A stretch of 64,000 nucleotides of DNA from Halorubrum sp. Atlit-26R (GCF_003666015.1 NZ_QPLT01000001.1:62001-126000), one strand, 5' to 3'; positions 52,178 to 61,303 are shown, counted from the first letter of the stretch. Numbers and translations: made by a program. The notes: generated by a model not told the origin, from the sequence alone.

Positions 52178-52397
52178 CCTCCGTCCCCGTTCGCGGCGCG
52201 CGCGAGCGACGAACACCGGTTAGCCGGCGGCTCGCGCCGGTTGCGTGACACACGATCACACACCTTAACAAGACGAACGTCTCTTTTTGACACAGAATAA
52301 GATACGAACGTACAAAACCGAGCTGTTCATATTCTGTAACACCCTCTAAATAGCGTCAGAGTTATATGTTCGTCCATCTACTGACTGGTTGTACCCG

Positions 52398-52556
52398 ATG
52401 ACGTCCAAATCCGTCGCCACCGCGCTCACGCTGTACCGCTCCCGCACGCTGACGCTCGAACAGGCCGCGACCGTCGGCGGCTGCTCGACGGCGCAGCTGG
52501 AAGAGAGCGCCCGGGCGTTCGCCCCGACGCCGGGCGACGCTCCCGCGGACAACTGA
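52398..52556 (+). CDS. Small helix-turn-helix-like protein (DUF7317-like)
   Basis: A 52-residue ORF, TSKSVATALTLYRSRTLTLEQ followed by AATVGGCSTAQLEESARA and a Pro/Asp-rich tail. Its first 40 residues resemble a haloarchaeal small protein family (DUF7317) with a short helix-turn-helix unit. The ATG at 52398 lies downstream of a ctctaaatag TATA-like element; the gap before it is notably AT-rich. It precedes the siroheme decarboxylase gene by 87 bases and may regulate it. Confidence 0.65.
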   Translation: MTSKSVATALTLYRSRTLTLEQAATVGGCSTAQLEESARAFAPTPGDAPADN

Positions 52557-52643
52557 CCCCACGGCCTACCGAACGACACGCGTCCCGCTGACGCTCGACG
52601 ACCCTCCGAAACCCGTACGTACGCGGGTCCCCTAACCCGCGTA

Positions 52644-53723
52644 ATGAGTCTGGACGCCGACTGGCGGGCCGACGTCGACGCGGTCGACGCGGCCCTCATC
52701 GACGAGTACCAGAGCGGCTTCCCCGTCGAGGAGCGCCCGTTCGAGCGGGTCGCCCGCGAGATCAGCGCCGAGACGGGGATCGACGTCGACGCCGACGAGC
52801 TCCTCGACCGCGTCCGCGACCTGCGCGATCGCGGCGTGTTCCGCCGGTTCGGAGCGGTTCTCAACCCGCCCGTCATCGGCTCCTCGACGCTGGCGGCCGT
52901 GCGCGCCCCTGACGACCGCTTCGACGAGGTCGCCGAGGTCATCAACGGCTACCGACAGGTGAACCACAACTACCGCCGCGACCACGAGTGGAACCAGTGG
53001 TTCGTCGTCACCGCGGGCTCCCGCGAGAAGCGCGACGAGATCCTCGACGAGATCGAGGAGCGAACCGGCTGCGAGGTGCTGGCGCTCCCCATGCTGACGG
53101 ACTACTACATCGACTTAGAGTTTCCCGTGGTCAACGCGGACCGGTTCGCGCGCGAGTCGCTCGACGAGACCGACGTCTCCGCCACCCGCATCTCCGAGGA
53201 CGCCCGGGGCGACCTCACGCCCCTCGAAGCCGACCTCCTCTTAGCGATTCAGGACGGCTTCCCGCTCTCGGCGACCCCCTACGCCGACGTGGCGAGCGAG
53301 ATCGGCGCGAGCGGATCCGGCGTCGACCCGACCGTCGACGAGGTGCTCGCGGCGGTCGAGCGCCTGCTCGCGGACGGCTGTATCAAGCGGGTCGGCTGTA
53401 TCGTCAACCACGTCGTCACCGGGTTCACGAACAACTGTATGGTGGTCTGGAACGTCCCGGACGACCGGCTCGACGAGCGCGGCGAGGCGGTCGGGAGCCT
53501 CCCGTACGTCACCCTCTGTTACCACCGCCCCCGCCGGCCCGACCAGGACTGGGAGTACAACATGTTCACCATGATCCACGGCCGCGAGGCCGAGGCCGTC
53601 GACGCGAAGATCGACGAGCTGGCGGCCGACCACCTCCCCTTCGCCCACGAGCGCCTCTACTCGACCGAGACGCTGAAACAGACCGGCGCGCGCTACGAGG
53701 ACCTGGTCGCGGACGGAGAGTGA
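52644..53723 (+). CDS. ahbAB: Siroheme decarboxylase, AhbA-AhbB fusion
   Basis: A 359-residue protein of two tandem Lrp/AsnC-like units that together make siroheme decarboxylase (AhbA plus AhbB). Each unit has a DNA-binding-like winged helix (FERVAREISAETGIDVDADELLDRVRDL and PYADVASEIGASGSGVD) and a RAM-like sensor domain. The first unit holds NHNYRRDHEWNQWFVVT (Arg, His and Trp for siroheme), and the second CYHRPRRPDQDWEYNMFTM then IHGR. It removes the acetate carboxylates of siroheme to give didecarboxysiroheme in the alternative heme pathway of archaea. Generic annotation would call it an Lrp/AsnC regulator; the His/Arg/Trp signature argues otherwise. Confidence 0.82.
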   Translation: MSLDADWRADVDAVDAALIDEYQSGFPVEERPFERVAREISAETGIDVDADELLDRVRDLRDRGVFRRFGAVLNPPVIGSSTLAAVRAPDDRFDEVAEVINGYRQVNHNYRRDHEWNQWFVVTAGSREKRDEILDEIEERTGCEVLALPMLTDYYIDLEFPVVNADRFARESLDETDVSATRISEDARGDLTPLEADLLLAIQDGFPLSATPYADVASEIGASGSGVDPTVDEVLAAVERLLADGCIKRVGCIVNHVVTGFTNNCMVVWNVPDDRLDERGEAVGSLPYVTLCYHRPRRPDQDWEYNMFTMIHGREAEAVDAKIDELAADHLPFAHERLYSTETLKQTGARYEDLVADGE

Positions 53724-53755
53724 AGAAGTAGCGGGGAACGGGACCGCCCCGCGGC

Positions 53756-54526
53756 TCAGTCGTCGCCGAGGACGGTCGTCTGCTCTTCGGTCCCGGAGTC
53801 GGCGGCGACGAACGCGTCTCCGTCACCCAGCCCGCTGTCGGCGCCGAGGCGGTCGAGCGCGTCGGCGCCCGCGACCGCGACGACGACGAAGCCGACCTTC
53901 GAGACGACGTCGAGGTAGACGAACACGAGCATCTCCGTCGCGGGCGTCAGCAGGCCGAAGCCGGTCGGCGCGAGCAGCCACACGACCGGGTACAGCGTCC
54001 ACAGCACCACCGTGATGTTCCGGAGGGTGCCGAAGACCGCGCGGACCCGGTCGCCCTCCGCCGAGGCCGACCGCGGGAGCGAGACGAGGAGCCCGTAGAC
54101 GAGCGCGACGTACGCGGCCCCGGCGACGCCGAAGGCGACCCACGAGACCGTCCCGGTCGTCGCGGCGGCCGCGATACCCCCGGCGATGATCACCACGTCG
54201 ACGCCGATCAGCCCGGCGAGCACGCGCCGCGACGGCCGCGCGAGCAGGCCGAGGTATAAGAGCAGCAGCGGCGTCGTCAGGAGCCAGTCGACGTACCGGG
54301 CGACGTCGAGCTCCCCGGCCGACAGCGAGACGGCGCCGAACCCGAGCGCCATCAGGAGGTACGCGATCGCCGCGATACCGGTGACCCCGGCGAGGGTGCC
54401 GTAGTAGACCGCGTGCGACTCGTCGGCCTCCGAAGACCGGGAGACCCACGCCCACAGCGGGGGTATCGTGCCCGCGCCCATCGCGAGGGCGCCGATCCAC
54501 GCCCAAATGGCGGTGTCGACGAGCAT
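53756..54526 (-). CDS. sopII: Sensory rhodopsin II
   Basis: A 256-residue seven-helix opsin. The counterion segment RYVDWLLTTPLLLLYLGLL has Asp in the BR85 place and Tyr where proton pumps have Asp96, which marks a sensor, not a pump. The retinal lysine is in VYLDVVSKVGFV; the residue before Lys, Thr204 in the Natronomonas protein, is Ser here. The gene follows htrII with one base between them, so the two are co-transcribed. It should sense blue-green light and signal repellent through HtrII. The acidic C-terminal tail is typical of halophiles. Confidence 0.88.
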   Translation of the reverse strand: MLVDTAIWAWIGALAMGAGTIPPLWAWVSRSSEADESHAVYYGTLAGVTGIAAIAYLLMALGFGAVSLSAGELDVARYVDWLLTTPLLLLYLGLLARPSRRVLAGLIGVDVVIIAGGIAAAATTGTVSWVAFGVAGAAYVALVYGLLVSLPRSASAEGDRVRAVFGTLRNITVVLWTLYPVVWLLAPTGFGLLTPATEMLVFVYLDVVSKVGFVVVAVAGADALDRLGADSGLGDGDAFVAADSGTEEQTTVLGDD

Positions 54527-54527
54527 C

Positions 54528-56213
54528 TCAGTTCACCCCCTCCTCGGCGGCCGCGTCGTCGCCCCTCCCGTCGGCGCGTGAGAAGTCGAACTCGGTCTCG
54601 TCGCCGCCCGCGGTCCCCCCGTCGGAGACCGCGGCCGTACCGTCGCCCGCGGTCCCCCGGCCAGTTCCGCCGCTCGCGGCGCCGAGGCCGTCCTCGGCCG
54701 CGAACTCGAAGTCGTCGACCGCGTCGCGCAGCGCGAGCGCGCGGTCGGAGAGCGACCCGGCCGCGTTTTCGACCGCCCCGAGGGTCTGCTCCTGTTCGTC
54801 GACCGCGCCGGTGACGTCGCCGGCCGCGCTGGCCGTCTGCGCGCTGATCGCGGAGACGTCCTCGACGTGGCCGACGACCGCGTCGACGGAGTCCGCCTGC
54901 GTCTCGGTCGCGCGGGTGATCTCGGTCATGCTCGTGTCGGTGCGCTCGGAGGCCTCCGCGAGGCGTTCGAGGGCGTCGATCGACGTCTCGACCGTGTCGA
55001 CGCCGGCGGAGATCCGCTGTTCGGTGCGCGCCATCGCGTCCGCGCCCGTCTCCGCCCGCTCCTGGACGGAGCGGATCCGGGCTTCGATCTCGCTGGCCGA
55101 CTCCTGGGTCTCTTCGGCCAGCGCCTTGACCTCCTCGGCGACGACCGCGAAGCCGGCGCCGTCGGCGCCGGAGCGGGCCGCCTCGATGGAGGCGTTCAGC
55201 GCGAGCAGGTTCGTCTGCTCGGCGATCTCCGAGATGGTGTCGACCACCTCGCCGATCTCCTCGACCTCCTCGGCGAGCGCCTCGACCTCCGCGGTCGTCT
55301 CCGCGGTCGTCTCCTCGACCGCGTCCATCTCCGCCAGCGCCTCCTCGGCCGCCTCGCGGCCCTCCTCGCCCACCTCGGCGGCGTGCTCTGCGGTCTCCGC
55401 CACGTCGGTGACGGTGGAGGCGACCTCCTCGGCCGACGACGCGAGGTTCTCGGCCTCGTCGGTCGCCGCCTGGAGGTCGTCGCGCTGGGTGCGCGCGCCC
55501 TCGGCGATCTCCGAGACCGCCTCGCTCACGGTCCCGGTCGTCGCTCGCAGGTCCTCCGTGCGGTCGTCGACGGTCCCGGCCACGTCGGCGGTGTCCTCGG
55601 CGACGGTCGCGACGGACGCGACGGTCCCCTCTAACTCGTCGGCCATCTCGTTGAACGCGACGCCGACGCGCGCCATCGCCTCGTTGTCGACGTCGGAGTC
55701 GACCCGCTGGGTCAGGTCGCCGTCGGCGAGCGCCCGCATCGCCGACTCGTACTCGGTCGCCTTCCGCTCGACCGTCTCGGCGCGCGCGTCGGCCTCCCGT
55801 CGCGCCCGCTCCGCCTCCTCGCGAGCCGCTTCCGCGTCGGATATCTCCGAGCGCAGCGAGCCGCGCATCTCGTCGAACGCCCGGAACAGCCGCCCGATCT
55901 CGTCTGTTCGGCCCGTCTCCAGTCGCACGTCGAGGTCCCCCTCGGCCATCCGCTCGGCCTTGGCCGTGAGCTGCCGCAGGGAGATGACCGTGTTCGATCC
56001 GACCGTGACGCCGATGAGCGCGAGCCCGATCACCGTCAACAGCGTCATCCCGACGAGCCCCGAGCGCACCGTTGCGCCCGCGGCGCCGGCCTCCTCCGCG
56101 CGGAGGTAGACGATGACACCGTATGAAACTGAAACCCCCATAACCCCGATCAGCGACAGCGCGAGCTTCGCGCCGTAACTCGACCGGATGCCGGAGGACG
56201 ATCCCGCTTGCAT
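54528..56213 (-). CDS. htrII: Sensory rhodopsin II transducer
   Basis: A 561-residue methyl-accepting transducer with two membrane helices ([21 protein letters not shown] and [21 protein letters not shown]) joined by a very short outer loop, so it has no external ligand domain. A HAMP domain, long coiled coil and signalling tip ([22 protein letters not shown]) follow, then an acidic tail. The ATG at 56213 is preferred to 56279 because the TATA element at 56242-56249 lies about 30 bases upstream. Light signals reach CheA/CheW through the tip. It precedes sopII, the usual order. Confidence 0.88.
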   Translation of the reverse strand: MQAGSSSGIRSSYGAKLALSLIGVMGVSVSYGVIVYLRAEEAGAAGATVRSGLVGMTLLTVIGLALIGVTVGSNTVISLRQLTAKAERMAEGDLDVRLETGRTDEIGRLFRAFDEMRGSLRSEISDAEAAREEAERARREADARAETVERKATEYESAMRALADGDLTQRVDSDVDNEAMARVGVAFNEMADELEGTVASVATVAEDTADVAGTVDDRTEDLRATTGTVSEAVSEIAEGARTQRDDLQAATDEAENLASSAEEVASTVTDVAETAEHAAEVGEEGREAAEEALAEMDAVEETTAETTAEVEALAEEVEEIGEVVDTISEIAEQTNLLALNASIEAARSGADGAGFAVVAEEVKALAEETQESASEIEARIRSVQERAETGADAMARTEQRISAGVDTVETSIDALERLAEASERTDTSMTEITRATETQADSVDAVVGHVEDVSAISAQTASAAGDVTGAVDEQEQTLGAVENAAGSLSDRALALRDAVDDFEFAAEDGLGAASGGTGRGTAGDGTAAVSDGGTAGGDETEFDFSRADGRGDDAAAEEGVN

Positions 56214-56238
56214 GTGTACCGATCGACAGGGATCGTAT

Positions 56239-56252
56239 CGGGATAATAACTG
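56239..56252 (-). promoter_or_regulatory. TATA element of htrII-sopII
   Basis: On the minus strand cagttattatccc is the only A/T-rich run near the start, about 30 bases before the ATG at 56213, consistent with a leaderless transcript. Confidence 0.5.
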
Positions 56253-56343
56253 CTCCCCGAATATTACGTCTGATAACACGATGCGCGGCGGAACCGGCCG
56301 TCAGCGCGGGAGGGGACGGCCCCTCACCTGAGGAGCTGGTCCC

Positions 56344-56898
56344 TTACCCGAGGAGGTACCGCGTCCACGGGTACCGCTCGACGAGGGGCCGGCCGCCGAC
56401 GTCGTACTCCTCGACGAAGGAGTCGAGCCCGAGGATCCGCCCGGCGCCGAAGGCGGCGACCGAGAGGAACACGAGCATGTACGCGAAGTCGCCGTTGATG
56501 TAGCCGTGCGAGATGTCCCAGTTGCCGAGGTAGAAGAGGAGCATCATGAACGCGCCCCAGAACGCGGCGAGCCGCGTGAGGAGGCCGACGATCACGCCGA
56601 GCCCGATGAGCACCTCGCCCCACGGCACCGCGACGTTCACGAAGTCGACGAACAGCGCGTTCTCCCCCATCGCGGCGAACAGGCCGGCGGCCGGGCTCCC
56701 GTTCGCGGCGGGCGCGTTCTGGAGGTACCCCGCGGCGCTGAACTCGCCGCTGAGGACCTTGCTAAGCCCGCTCTGGAAGAACGCGAGGCCGATCATCAGC
56801 CGCAGCGCGAGGATGAACCAGACGCTGAGCGTGTGTAGCTTCCCCTCGACCGAGACGCCGCCGATCGTGCTCCGCAGCGAGACTTCTTTCGTTGACAT
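56344..56898 (-). CDS. DoxX-family membrane protein
   Basis: A 184-residue protein with about four hydrophobic helices. Family features are LALRLMIGLAFFQSGLSKV in the first helix, PWGEVLIGLGVIVGLLTRLAAFWGAFMMLLF, and DFAYMLVFLSVAAFGAGRILGLD. DoxX proteins are related to the small subunit of thiosulfate:quinone oxidoreductase, though most have no proven role. A minus-strand tttttaag lies about 25-30 bases before the ATG at 56898, suggesting a leaderless transcript. It diverges from the reductase gene. Confidence 0.85.
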   Translation of the reverse strand: MSTKEVSLRSTIGGVSVEGKLHTLSVWFILALRLMIGLAFFQSGLSKVLSGEFSAAGYLQNAPAANGSPAAGLFAAMGENALFVDFVNVAVPWGEVLIGLGVIVGLLTRLAAFWGAFMMLLFYLGNWDISHGYINGDFAYMLVFLSVAAFGAGRILGLDSFVEEYDVGGRPLVERYPWTRYLLG

Positions 56899-57029
56899 AC
56901 GTCTCCCGACTCTCGGAGGGTTCTTAAAAACGACGCAGGATTCTCGGGCGGAGCGACCCGTTCGAAGTCGGTCTCGCGGTTCGCTCGGCGACCGGTACGT
57001 TGAGGGCGTCGCCGTCCGCACGCGACAAC

Positions 57030-57341
57030 ATGGCGAGCACCTTCGACCGACTCGGGTACGGGACGTACAAACTGGCGGACGGCGAGGAGTGTACGGCCGG
57101 CGTCGCGCACGCGATCGAGACCGGCTATCGCCACGTCGACACCGCACAGGGGTACGACAACGAGGCCTCGGTCGGCGAGGGGATCGACCGCGGCGACGTC
57201 GACCGCGAGGACCTGTTCGTCGCGACGAAGCTCTCGACGGACAACCTCTCGTACGACGACGCGGTCGAGACCGCGCGCGCCAGCCGCGACCGGCTCGGCG
57301 TCGACTCGATCGACCTGCTGTACGTCCACTGGCCGATCAAC
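57030..57341 (+). pseudogene. Aldo/keto reductase, N-terminal part, interrupted by an insertion element
   Basis: The first 104 codons of an aldo/keto reductase: FDRLGYGTYKLADGEE, GYRHVDTAQGYDNE (Asp and Tyr of the catalytic tetrad), FVATKLS (Lys) and LLYVHWPIN (His). The frame then runs into the IS and stops at TGA 57342-57344. The C-terminal part with the cofactor site is at 58747. Removal of 57342-58746 joins the two in frame (codon aac followed by acc), so the gene was intact before the insertion. It should now be inactive. Confidence 0.85.
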
Positions 57342-57435
57342 TGAAGCGGTAGCGCGGAGTCCCCTTCCGCAAGGAGCGACCGAAGGGAGCGAGTAGGGAG
57401 AGGAGGAGCGCGTTCGTATCTGTCACAACCACCAG

Positions 57436-57443
57436 ATTATAAA
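57436..57443 (+). promoter_or_regulatory. TATA element of tnpB
   Basis: attataaa stands 25-32 bases before the GTG at 57468, inside the left end of the insertion. Confidence 0.55.
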
Positions 57444-57467
57444 TAGCCACTAATACACATTGAATAC

Positions 57468-58724
57468 GTGGCAGACGACTACGTGCGTCGGACGGCAATC
57501 ACTCGCCTCTCGGTAGACGATGAGCAACGCGAGTTGCTTGAGGAAACCATCTCCGAGTGGAAGCGTGGGTGCCAACTCGCCACGGACATGGCGTGGGGGA
57601 AGTGTAACGCCAAGAGCGACGTCCAACCCCTCGCTTACGACGACGTGCGCGAAGAAACCGACCTCGGTAGTCAGCACGCGATTCTCGCCACCCACCAAGC
57701 CGCACAAGCCATCACCGGCTGTCTCGAACGCCACTCGAACGGCAAGCAGGCCAGTAAACCCACGTTCACCGCACCCACGGTAACGTACGACACTCGAACG
57801 ATGACGCTGTTCGATGACGATACAGTGTCACTCTCCACGACGGAGAGCCGCGTCCGATGTGAACTTGCGCTCCCTGAAGCCGAGGATGGCTACCAACGGC
57901 AGTACCTCGACGCCGATGAGTGGAGCGTCACGGAAAGCACACTCACCGCTCGTGACGGCGACTACTTTTTACACATCGGCTTCCGCCGACCCAAGACCGA
58001 CACTGAGCAAGATATCGCCGAGGACGGAACGGTTCTCGGGGTCGACCTCGGTATTGAAAACCTCGCCGTCACCAGCACAGCACGATTCATCAGTGGGCGC
58101 GAACTCTCACACAACCTCCGCGAGTTCGAGAAAGTCCGTGCGGGACTCCAACAGACAGGCACGCGAAGCGCCCACAGAACGCTCGAACAATCAAGTGGAC
58201 GCGAACGACGATACGTTCGTGACGTGGTTCACCAAGCGTCGAACGCGATTGTGGATGAAGCACTTCGATACGAGTGCGACGTGATCGCGTTCGAGGACTT
58301 GACTGACATCCGCGAGCGAACGGGTGCGTCGTGGGGGCACAAGTGGGCGTTCCGAACGCTGTACGAGCAAGTGGCGTACAAAGCCGGAGCAGTCGGCATC
58401 TCCGTGAAGCAAGTTGGTTCGGCGTACACATCGCAACGGTGCGCCGAGTGTGGATTCACGGCAGACGAGAACCGCCGAACTCGCACGGAGTTCCGGTGCG
58501 TGAAGTGTGAGTCGGAAGCGAACGCGGATTACAACGCGGCGAAGAACATCGGGATGCGGTATGTCCGTCGAGGCCAACAGTCGTCTCGGCGGACGGGCGA
58601 CAGTCAACTCGCCCTGAAGTCTGGAACGGTGACGCCAAGTGGCGGGTTCACCGCCCACCCGGACGGGTTCGAGGCTGAGTTCACGGACAAGCCCCTCCCT
58701 CAACGAGCGAACCCGTCAGGGTGA
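57468..58724 (+). CDS. tnpB: RNA-guided nuclease TnpB
   Basis: A 418-residue TnpB. RuvC residues are all kept: Asp in LGVDLGIENLAVTS (near 191), Glu in VIAFEDLTDI and Asp in EANADYNAAKNIG. The zinc ribbon between them has CAEC and CVKC. The N-terminal helical and OB-like regions have normal length. So the nuclease should be active. The start is GTG at 57468, placed by the TATA element. The last about 45 residues (after the AAKNIG stretch) overlap the probable guide RNA. It has fewer acidic residues than its neighbours, fitting an acquired gene. Confidence 0.92.
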   Translation: MADDYVRRTAITRLSVDDEQRELLEETISEWKRGCQLATDMAWGKCNAKSDVQPLAYDDVREETDLGSQHAILATHQAAQAITGCLERHSNGKQASKPTFTAPTVTYDTRTMTLFDDDTVSLSTTESRVRCELALPEAEDGYQRQYLDADEWSVTESTLTARDGDYFLHIGFRRPKTDTEQDIAEDGTVLGVDLGIENLAVTSTARFISGRELSHNLREFEKVRAGLQQTGTRSAHRTLEQSSGRERRYVRDVVHQASNAIVDEALRYECDVIAFEDLTDIRERTGASWGHKWAFRTLYEQVAYKAGAVGISVKQVGSAYTSQRCAECGFTADENRRTRTEFRCVKCESEANADYNAAKNIGMRYVRRGQQSSRRTGDSQLALKSGTVTPSGGFTAHPDGFEAEFTDKPLPQRANPSG

Positions 58725-58746
58725 GCGAAGTAGGGTGGGGTTGTTG
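58600..58746 (+). ncRNA. Predicted omega (reRNA) guide RNA region of the tnpB element
   Basis: In this family the guide RNA overlaps the end of tnpB and the right end of the element, and takes its guide from the flanking DNA. Here the flank is 58747 onward (accagctacgaccccgcgga), that is, the reductase gene itself. The RNA boundaries are not visible; the interval is a guess from family layout. Confidence 0.35.
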
Positions 58747-59244
58747 ACCAGCTACGACCCCGCGGAGACGCTGCCCGCGCTCGACGACCTCGTCGACGAC
58801 GGCGTGATAGACCGGATCGGCCTCTCGAACTTCGAACCGGACCAGCTCGACGAGGCGATCGACCGACTGGACCACGACGTGTTCGCTCACCAGGTGGAGT
58901 GTCACCCCCTGCTCCAACAGGAGCGGCTCTGCGAGTATGCGGTCGACGACGGCCACTGGCTCGTCGCCTACTCGCCGATCGCGCGCAACCGCGTCGCCGA
59001 CGTCGACGTCCTCCGAGAGATCGCGGCGAGCCACGACGCGACCCCGGCGCAGGTGAGCCTCGCGTGGCTGCTCTCGAAGGAGCGCGTCGCGCCGATCCCG
59101 AAGGCGGCCGACTCCGGCCACGTCGAGGAGAACTGGGCCGCCCGCGAGCTCGACCTGACCGACGATCAGATCGCCCGGATCGACGCGCTCGACCGCGACG
59201 AGCGGATCGTCGACTTCGAGGAGGCGTCGTGGAACCGGGGATGA
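58747..59244 (+). pseudogene. Aldo/keto reductase, C-terminal part
   Basis: 165 codons in frame with the N-terminal part: TSYDPAETLPALDDLVDD, IGLSNFEPDQLDEAI, VECHPLLQQ, VAYSPIARN, SLAWLLSKERVAPIPKAADSGHVEENW. These include the NADPH-binding PKA segment. No start codon or promoter of its own is seen, so it is the separated tail of the gene at 57030. Sequence is well kept, which suggests a recent insertion. Confidence 0.85.
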
Positions 59245-59317
59245 CCTCCGGAGCGCTCAATAGCGGTACTTCCCCCTCATAGTCGGTTTAACGGCCCTCG
59301 CGGACCGAGATCGCTCC

Positions 59318-59497
59318 GTGTCGAACCCCGACCCCCACACCGACGGCGACGCCGACACCCGCGACCGCCCGGCCCTCCTCGCGGCGACGCCCGACGCCGA
59401 CGCGGTGGCCGAACGGCTTCGGACGCTCGCCGTCCTCGCGGGCGTTCTCGGCCTCCTCGTGACGCTGATCGCGGTGGAACTGCTCGTCCGGATCTGA
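59318..59497 (+). CDS. Small single-pass membrane protein, function unknown
   Basis: A 59-residue ORF with a polar acidic first half and a C-terminal hydrophobic helix (LRTLAVLAGVLGLLVTLIAVELLV). A GTG start lies 27-31 bases below tttaa in cggtttaac (59285-59292), so a leaderless transcript is likely. The halophile-like amino acids and clean frame support it as a gene. No family is recognised. Confidence 0.55.
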   Translation: MSNPDPHTDGDADTRDRPALLAATPDADAVAERLRTLAVLAGVLGLLVTLIAVELLVRI

Positions 59498-59655
59498 GCC
59501 GCCGAGTGACCGCGGGTCCCCGGTCCGCCGGCCGCCCCGGCGGACCGAAACTGAACGTGAGAGCCAACCGATCCGGCGACGGACTCCGTCTCACCGCCGA
59601 TTTCACTTCCGCTTTCGGGCACGTTTTTAAAAGGTGCGGGCACGACGGTCCGAGT

Positions 59656-60072
59656 ATGGGCCAGTCCACGTTCGACGACGACGACCTGTTCGGCGAGGCG
59701 GCCGAGGAGACCCGCGCGGAGGTCGAAGAGCACCTCGCGGCGGCGCGCGACCAGCTCCCCGACCCCGACGCGGTGTGGGAGACGGACGCGGACAACGTCC
59801 TCGGCGCGCTCAACGGGCTGAAGTCCGCCCTCGACGCCGGCGACGCGGTCGACAGCGTGCGCTCGGCGAAGAAGGCGTACGTCCTCGGCGAGCGCGCGGA
59901 CGCCTTCGAGGACGCCGACGATTTAAAAGAAGAGATCGAGGAACTGGAGTCGCTCGTCGGCGACATCGAGGACGCCGCCGAGGAGGTGGCCTCGCTCACC
60001 GGCACCGTCCCCGCGATCCGCGGGGCGCTTCAGGACGCGGCGGACGACGCGGACGACGAGGACGAGGAGTAG
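59656..60072 (+). CDS. DUF5790 protein, function unknown
   Basis: A 138-residue, strongly acidic helical protein: STFDDDDLFGEAAEETRAEVEEHL, then DNVLGALNGLKSALDAGDAVDSVRSAKKAYVLGERADAFED, then two more heptad-rich helices. It fits the haloarchaeal DUF5790 family, which has no known role. A gtttttaaaag TATA-like element lies about 25-30 bases before the ATG at 59656. Confidence 0.7.
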   Translation: MGQSTFDDDDLFGEAAEETRAEVEEHLAAARDQLPDPDAVWETDADNVLGALNGLKSALDAGDAVDSVRSAKKAYVLGERADAFEDADDLKEEIEELESLVGDIEDAAEEVASLTGTVPAIRGALQDAADDADDEDEE

Positions 60073-60092
60073 CTCCCGCGCCGCGCTTCTTT

Positions 60093-60857
60093 TTAAGCGG
60101 CGTCGCGGTCGACGACGGCCGCCGCCAGCTCCGCGAGCGACGCGCTCGCGCGGTCGAGCAGTTCCGCGCCGCGCTCTGCGTCCCCCTCACGCGGGTCGCC
60201 GACCACGCCGTTGTCGGTAAACTCGTCGGAGTCGTGCGCGAGGTTCACCCCGGACACCCACTCGCCCCACCGGTCGGCGGCGCCCGCGCTCGCCGCCTCG
60301 ACCCGCTCTTCCCGGACCAGCTCGGGGTTCGTCGCGCGAAGCAGCGCCGTCTCCAGCGGGCCGGCGTGACCCATGTCGCCCGCGTGCTCGCCGACCGCCT
60401 CGAACCAGGTGAACGCGACGCCGTACCCCGCGTGGGCGTCGTCGCGCGAGAACCGCCGGGCGACCTCCGCGAGCGCCTCGACGTTCCCGCCGTGGCCGTT
60501 GACGAACACGACGCGATCGACATCGTGCGTGACCAGCGACTCGGCGGCCTCCCGGACGTACGCCCGGAACGTCTCCGGCGAGACCCACATCGTCCCGTCG
60601 AACGCGCGGTGTTCCTCGGCGACGCCGACCGGGACCGGCGGCGCGACCGCAACCTCGCCGCGCTCCGCGTCGGCGGCCCCGAGCGAGGCCGCCGACTCGT
60701 AGGCGTCGGCCCCCGCCTCCGCGACCGCGACGGCGTTCAGCGCGTCGGTGCCGAGCGGGGCGTGCGGCCCGTGCTGTTCCGTGCTGCCGACCGGGAGGAA
60801 CGCGACGTCGACGTCGGCGTCGCGGACGTCGGTCCACGTGACCTCGCTGAGGCGCAT
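60093..60857 (-). CDS. Creatininase-family amidohydrolase (possibly FAPy deformylase ArfB)
   Basis: A 254-residue protein of the creatininase superfamily. The metal-binding stretch is FLPVGSTEQHGPHAPLGTDAL (Glu, His, Asp) and the second part is VFVNGHGGNVEAL. The final metal ligand region LRATNPELVREERV is present. Archaeal ArfB of this family opens the formamide of FAPy in the riboflavin and F420 pathway, and that is the best guess; creatininase itself is less likely in a haloarchaeon. The ATG at 60857 gives the family N-terminus. Confidence 0.75.
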   Translation of the reverse strand: MRLSEVTWTDVRDADVDVAFLPVGSTEQHGPHAPLGTDALNAVAVAEAGADAYESAASLGAADAERGEVAVAPPVPVGVAEEHRAFDGTMWVSPETFRAYVREAAESLVTHDVDRVVFVNGHGGNVEALAEVARRFSRDDAHAGYGVAFTWFEAVGEHAGDMGHAGPLETALLRATNPELVREERVEAASAGAADRWGEWVSGVNLAHDSDEFTDNGVVGDPREGDAERGAELLDRASASLAELAAAVVDRDAA

Positions 60858-60991
60858 ACCGAGGCCTCGGCGGCCGGCGTCGTATAGGCGGCGGTCACCG
60901 TCGACGCCGCGGCCGATCGACCCCGAATGGGGGTAGCCGGGCACGCGGGCGCTCCCGAGGTATTATGCCCCTCCCCGCGGATCGCGACCGC

Positions 60992-61303
60992 ATGAGCGGT
61001 GACAACGCGGAACACGACCCGGAGGCGCACGGTTCGGCTCCCGCCGTGACGTTCGGCCCGCTGAAGCGGGCGCTCCGCGAACACCGCTACCCGGTGACGG
61101 CGGCGGAGCTGATAGAGCAGTACGGCGCCGCGACACTGGAGACTCCGACGGGGACGGCGCGGCTCGACAGCCTGCTCGAAGGGAGCGAGGAGAGGCAGTT
61201 CCGGGACCCGTCGGAGGTCCGCGAGGCGGTCCTCGACGCGCTCGGCCACGCCGACGCGTCTCCGGAGGCGCCCGCGGACGAGTGGACCGAACTTCCACGG
61301 TGA
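60992..61303 (+). CDS. DUF5789-like small protein, function unknown
   Basis: A 103-residue acidic protein. FGPLKRALREHRYPVTAAELIEQYGAATLETPTGTARLDSLLEG resembles the haloarchaeal DUF5789 family (related to DUF2795 helical proteins). An earlier ATG at 60965 would add nine residues, but a TATA-like gtattatg (60959-60966) lies about 25-30 bases before 60992, so the second ATG is preferred. Confidence 0.65.
   Translation: MSGDNAEHDPEAHGSAPAVTFGPLKRALREHRYPVTAAELIEQYGAATLETPTGTARLDSLLEGSEERQFRDPSEVREAVLDALGHADASPEAPADEWTELPR

Larger units (their letters stand above)
57342..58746 (+). mobile_element. IS200/IS605-type element carrying only tnpB (IS1341-like)
   Basis: A 1405-bp insertion inside the reductase gene, with no target duplication, as expected for this family. 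The left flank ends atcaac, which should be the target motif; the right end reads ggggttgttg before accagc. Its only gene is tnpB, so it relies on a TnpA elsewhere or is stuck. Left-end sequence (57342-57420) and the region after tnpB should form the hairpins read by TnpA and the guide RNA. Confidence 0.82.

Noticed and set aside
52644-53723. Lrp/AsnC transcriptional regulator for the 359-residue protein
   Set aside because: Two units with siroheme-binding residues in both halves fit AhbA-AhbB better than a regulator.
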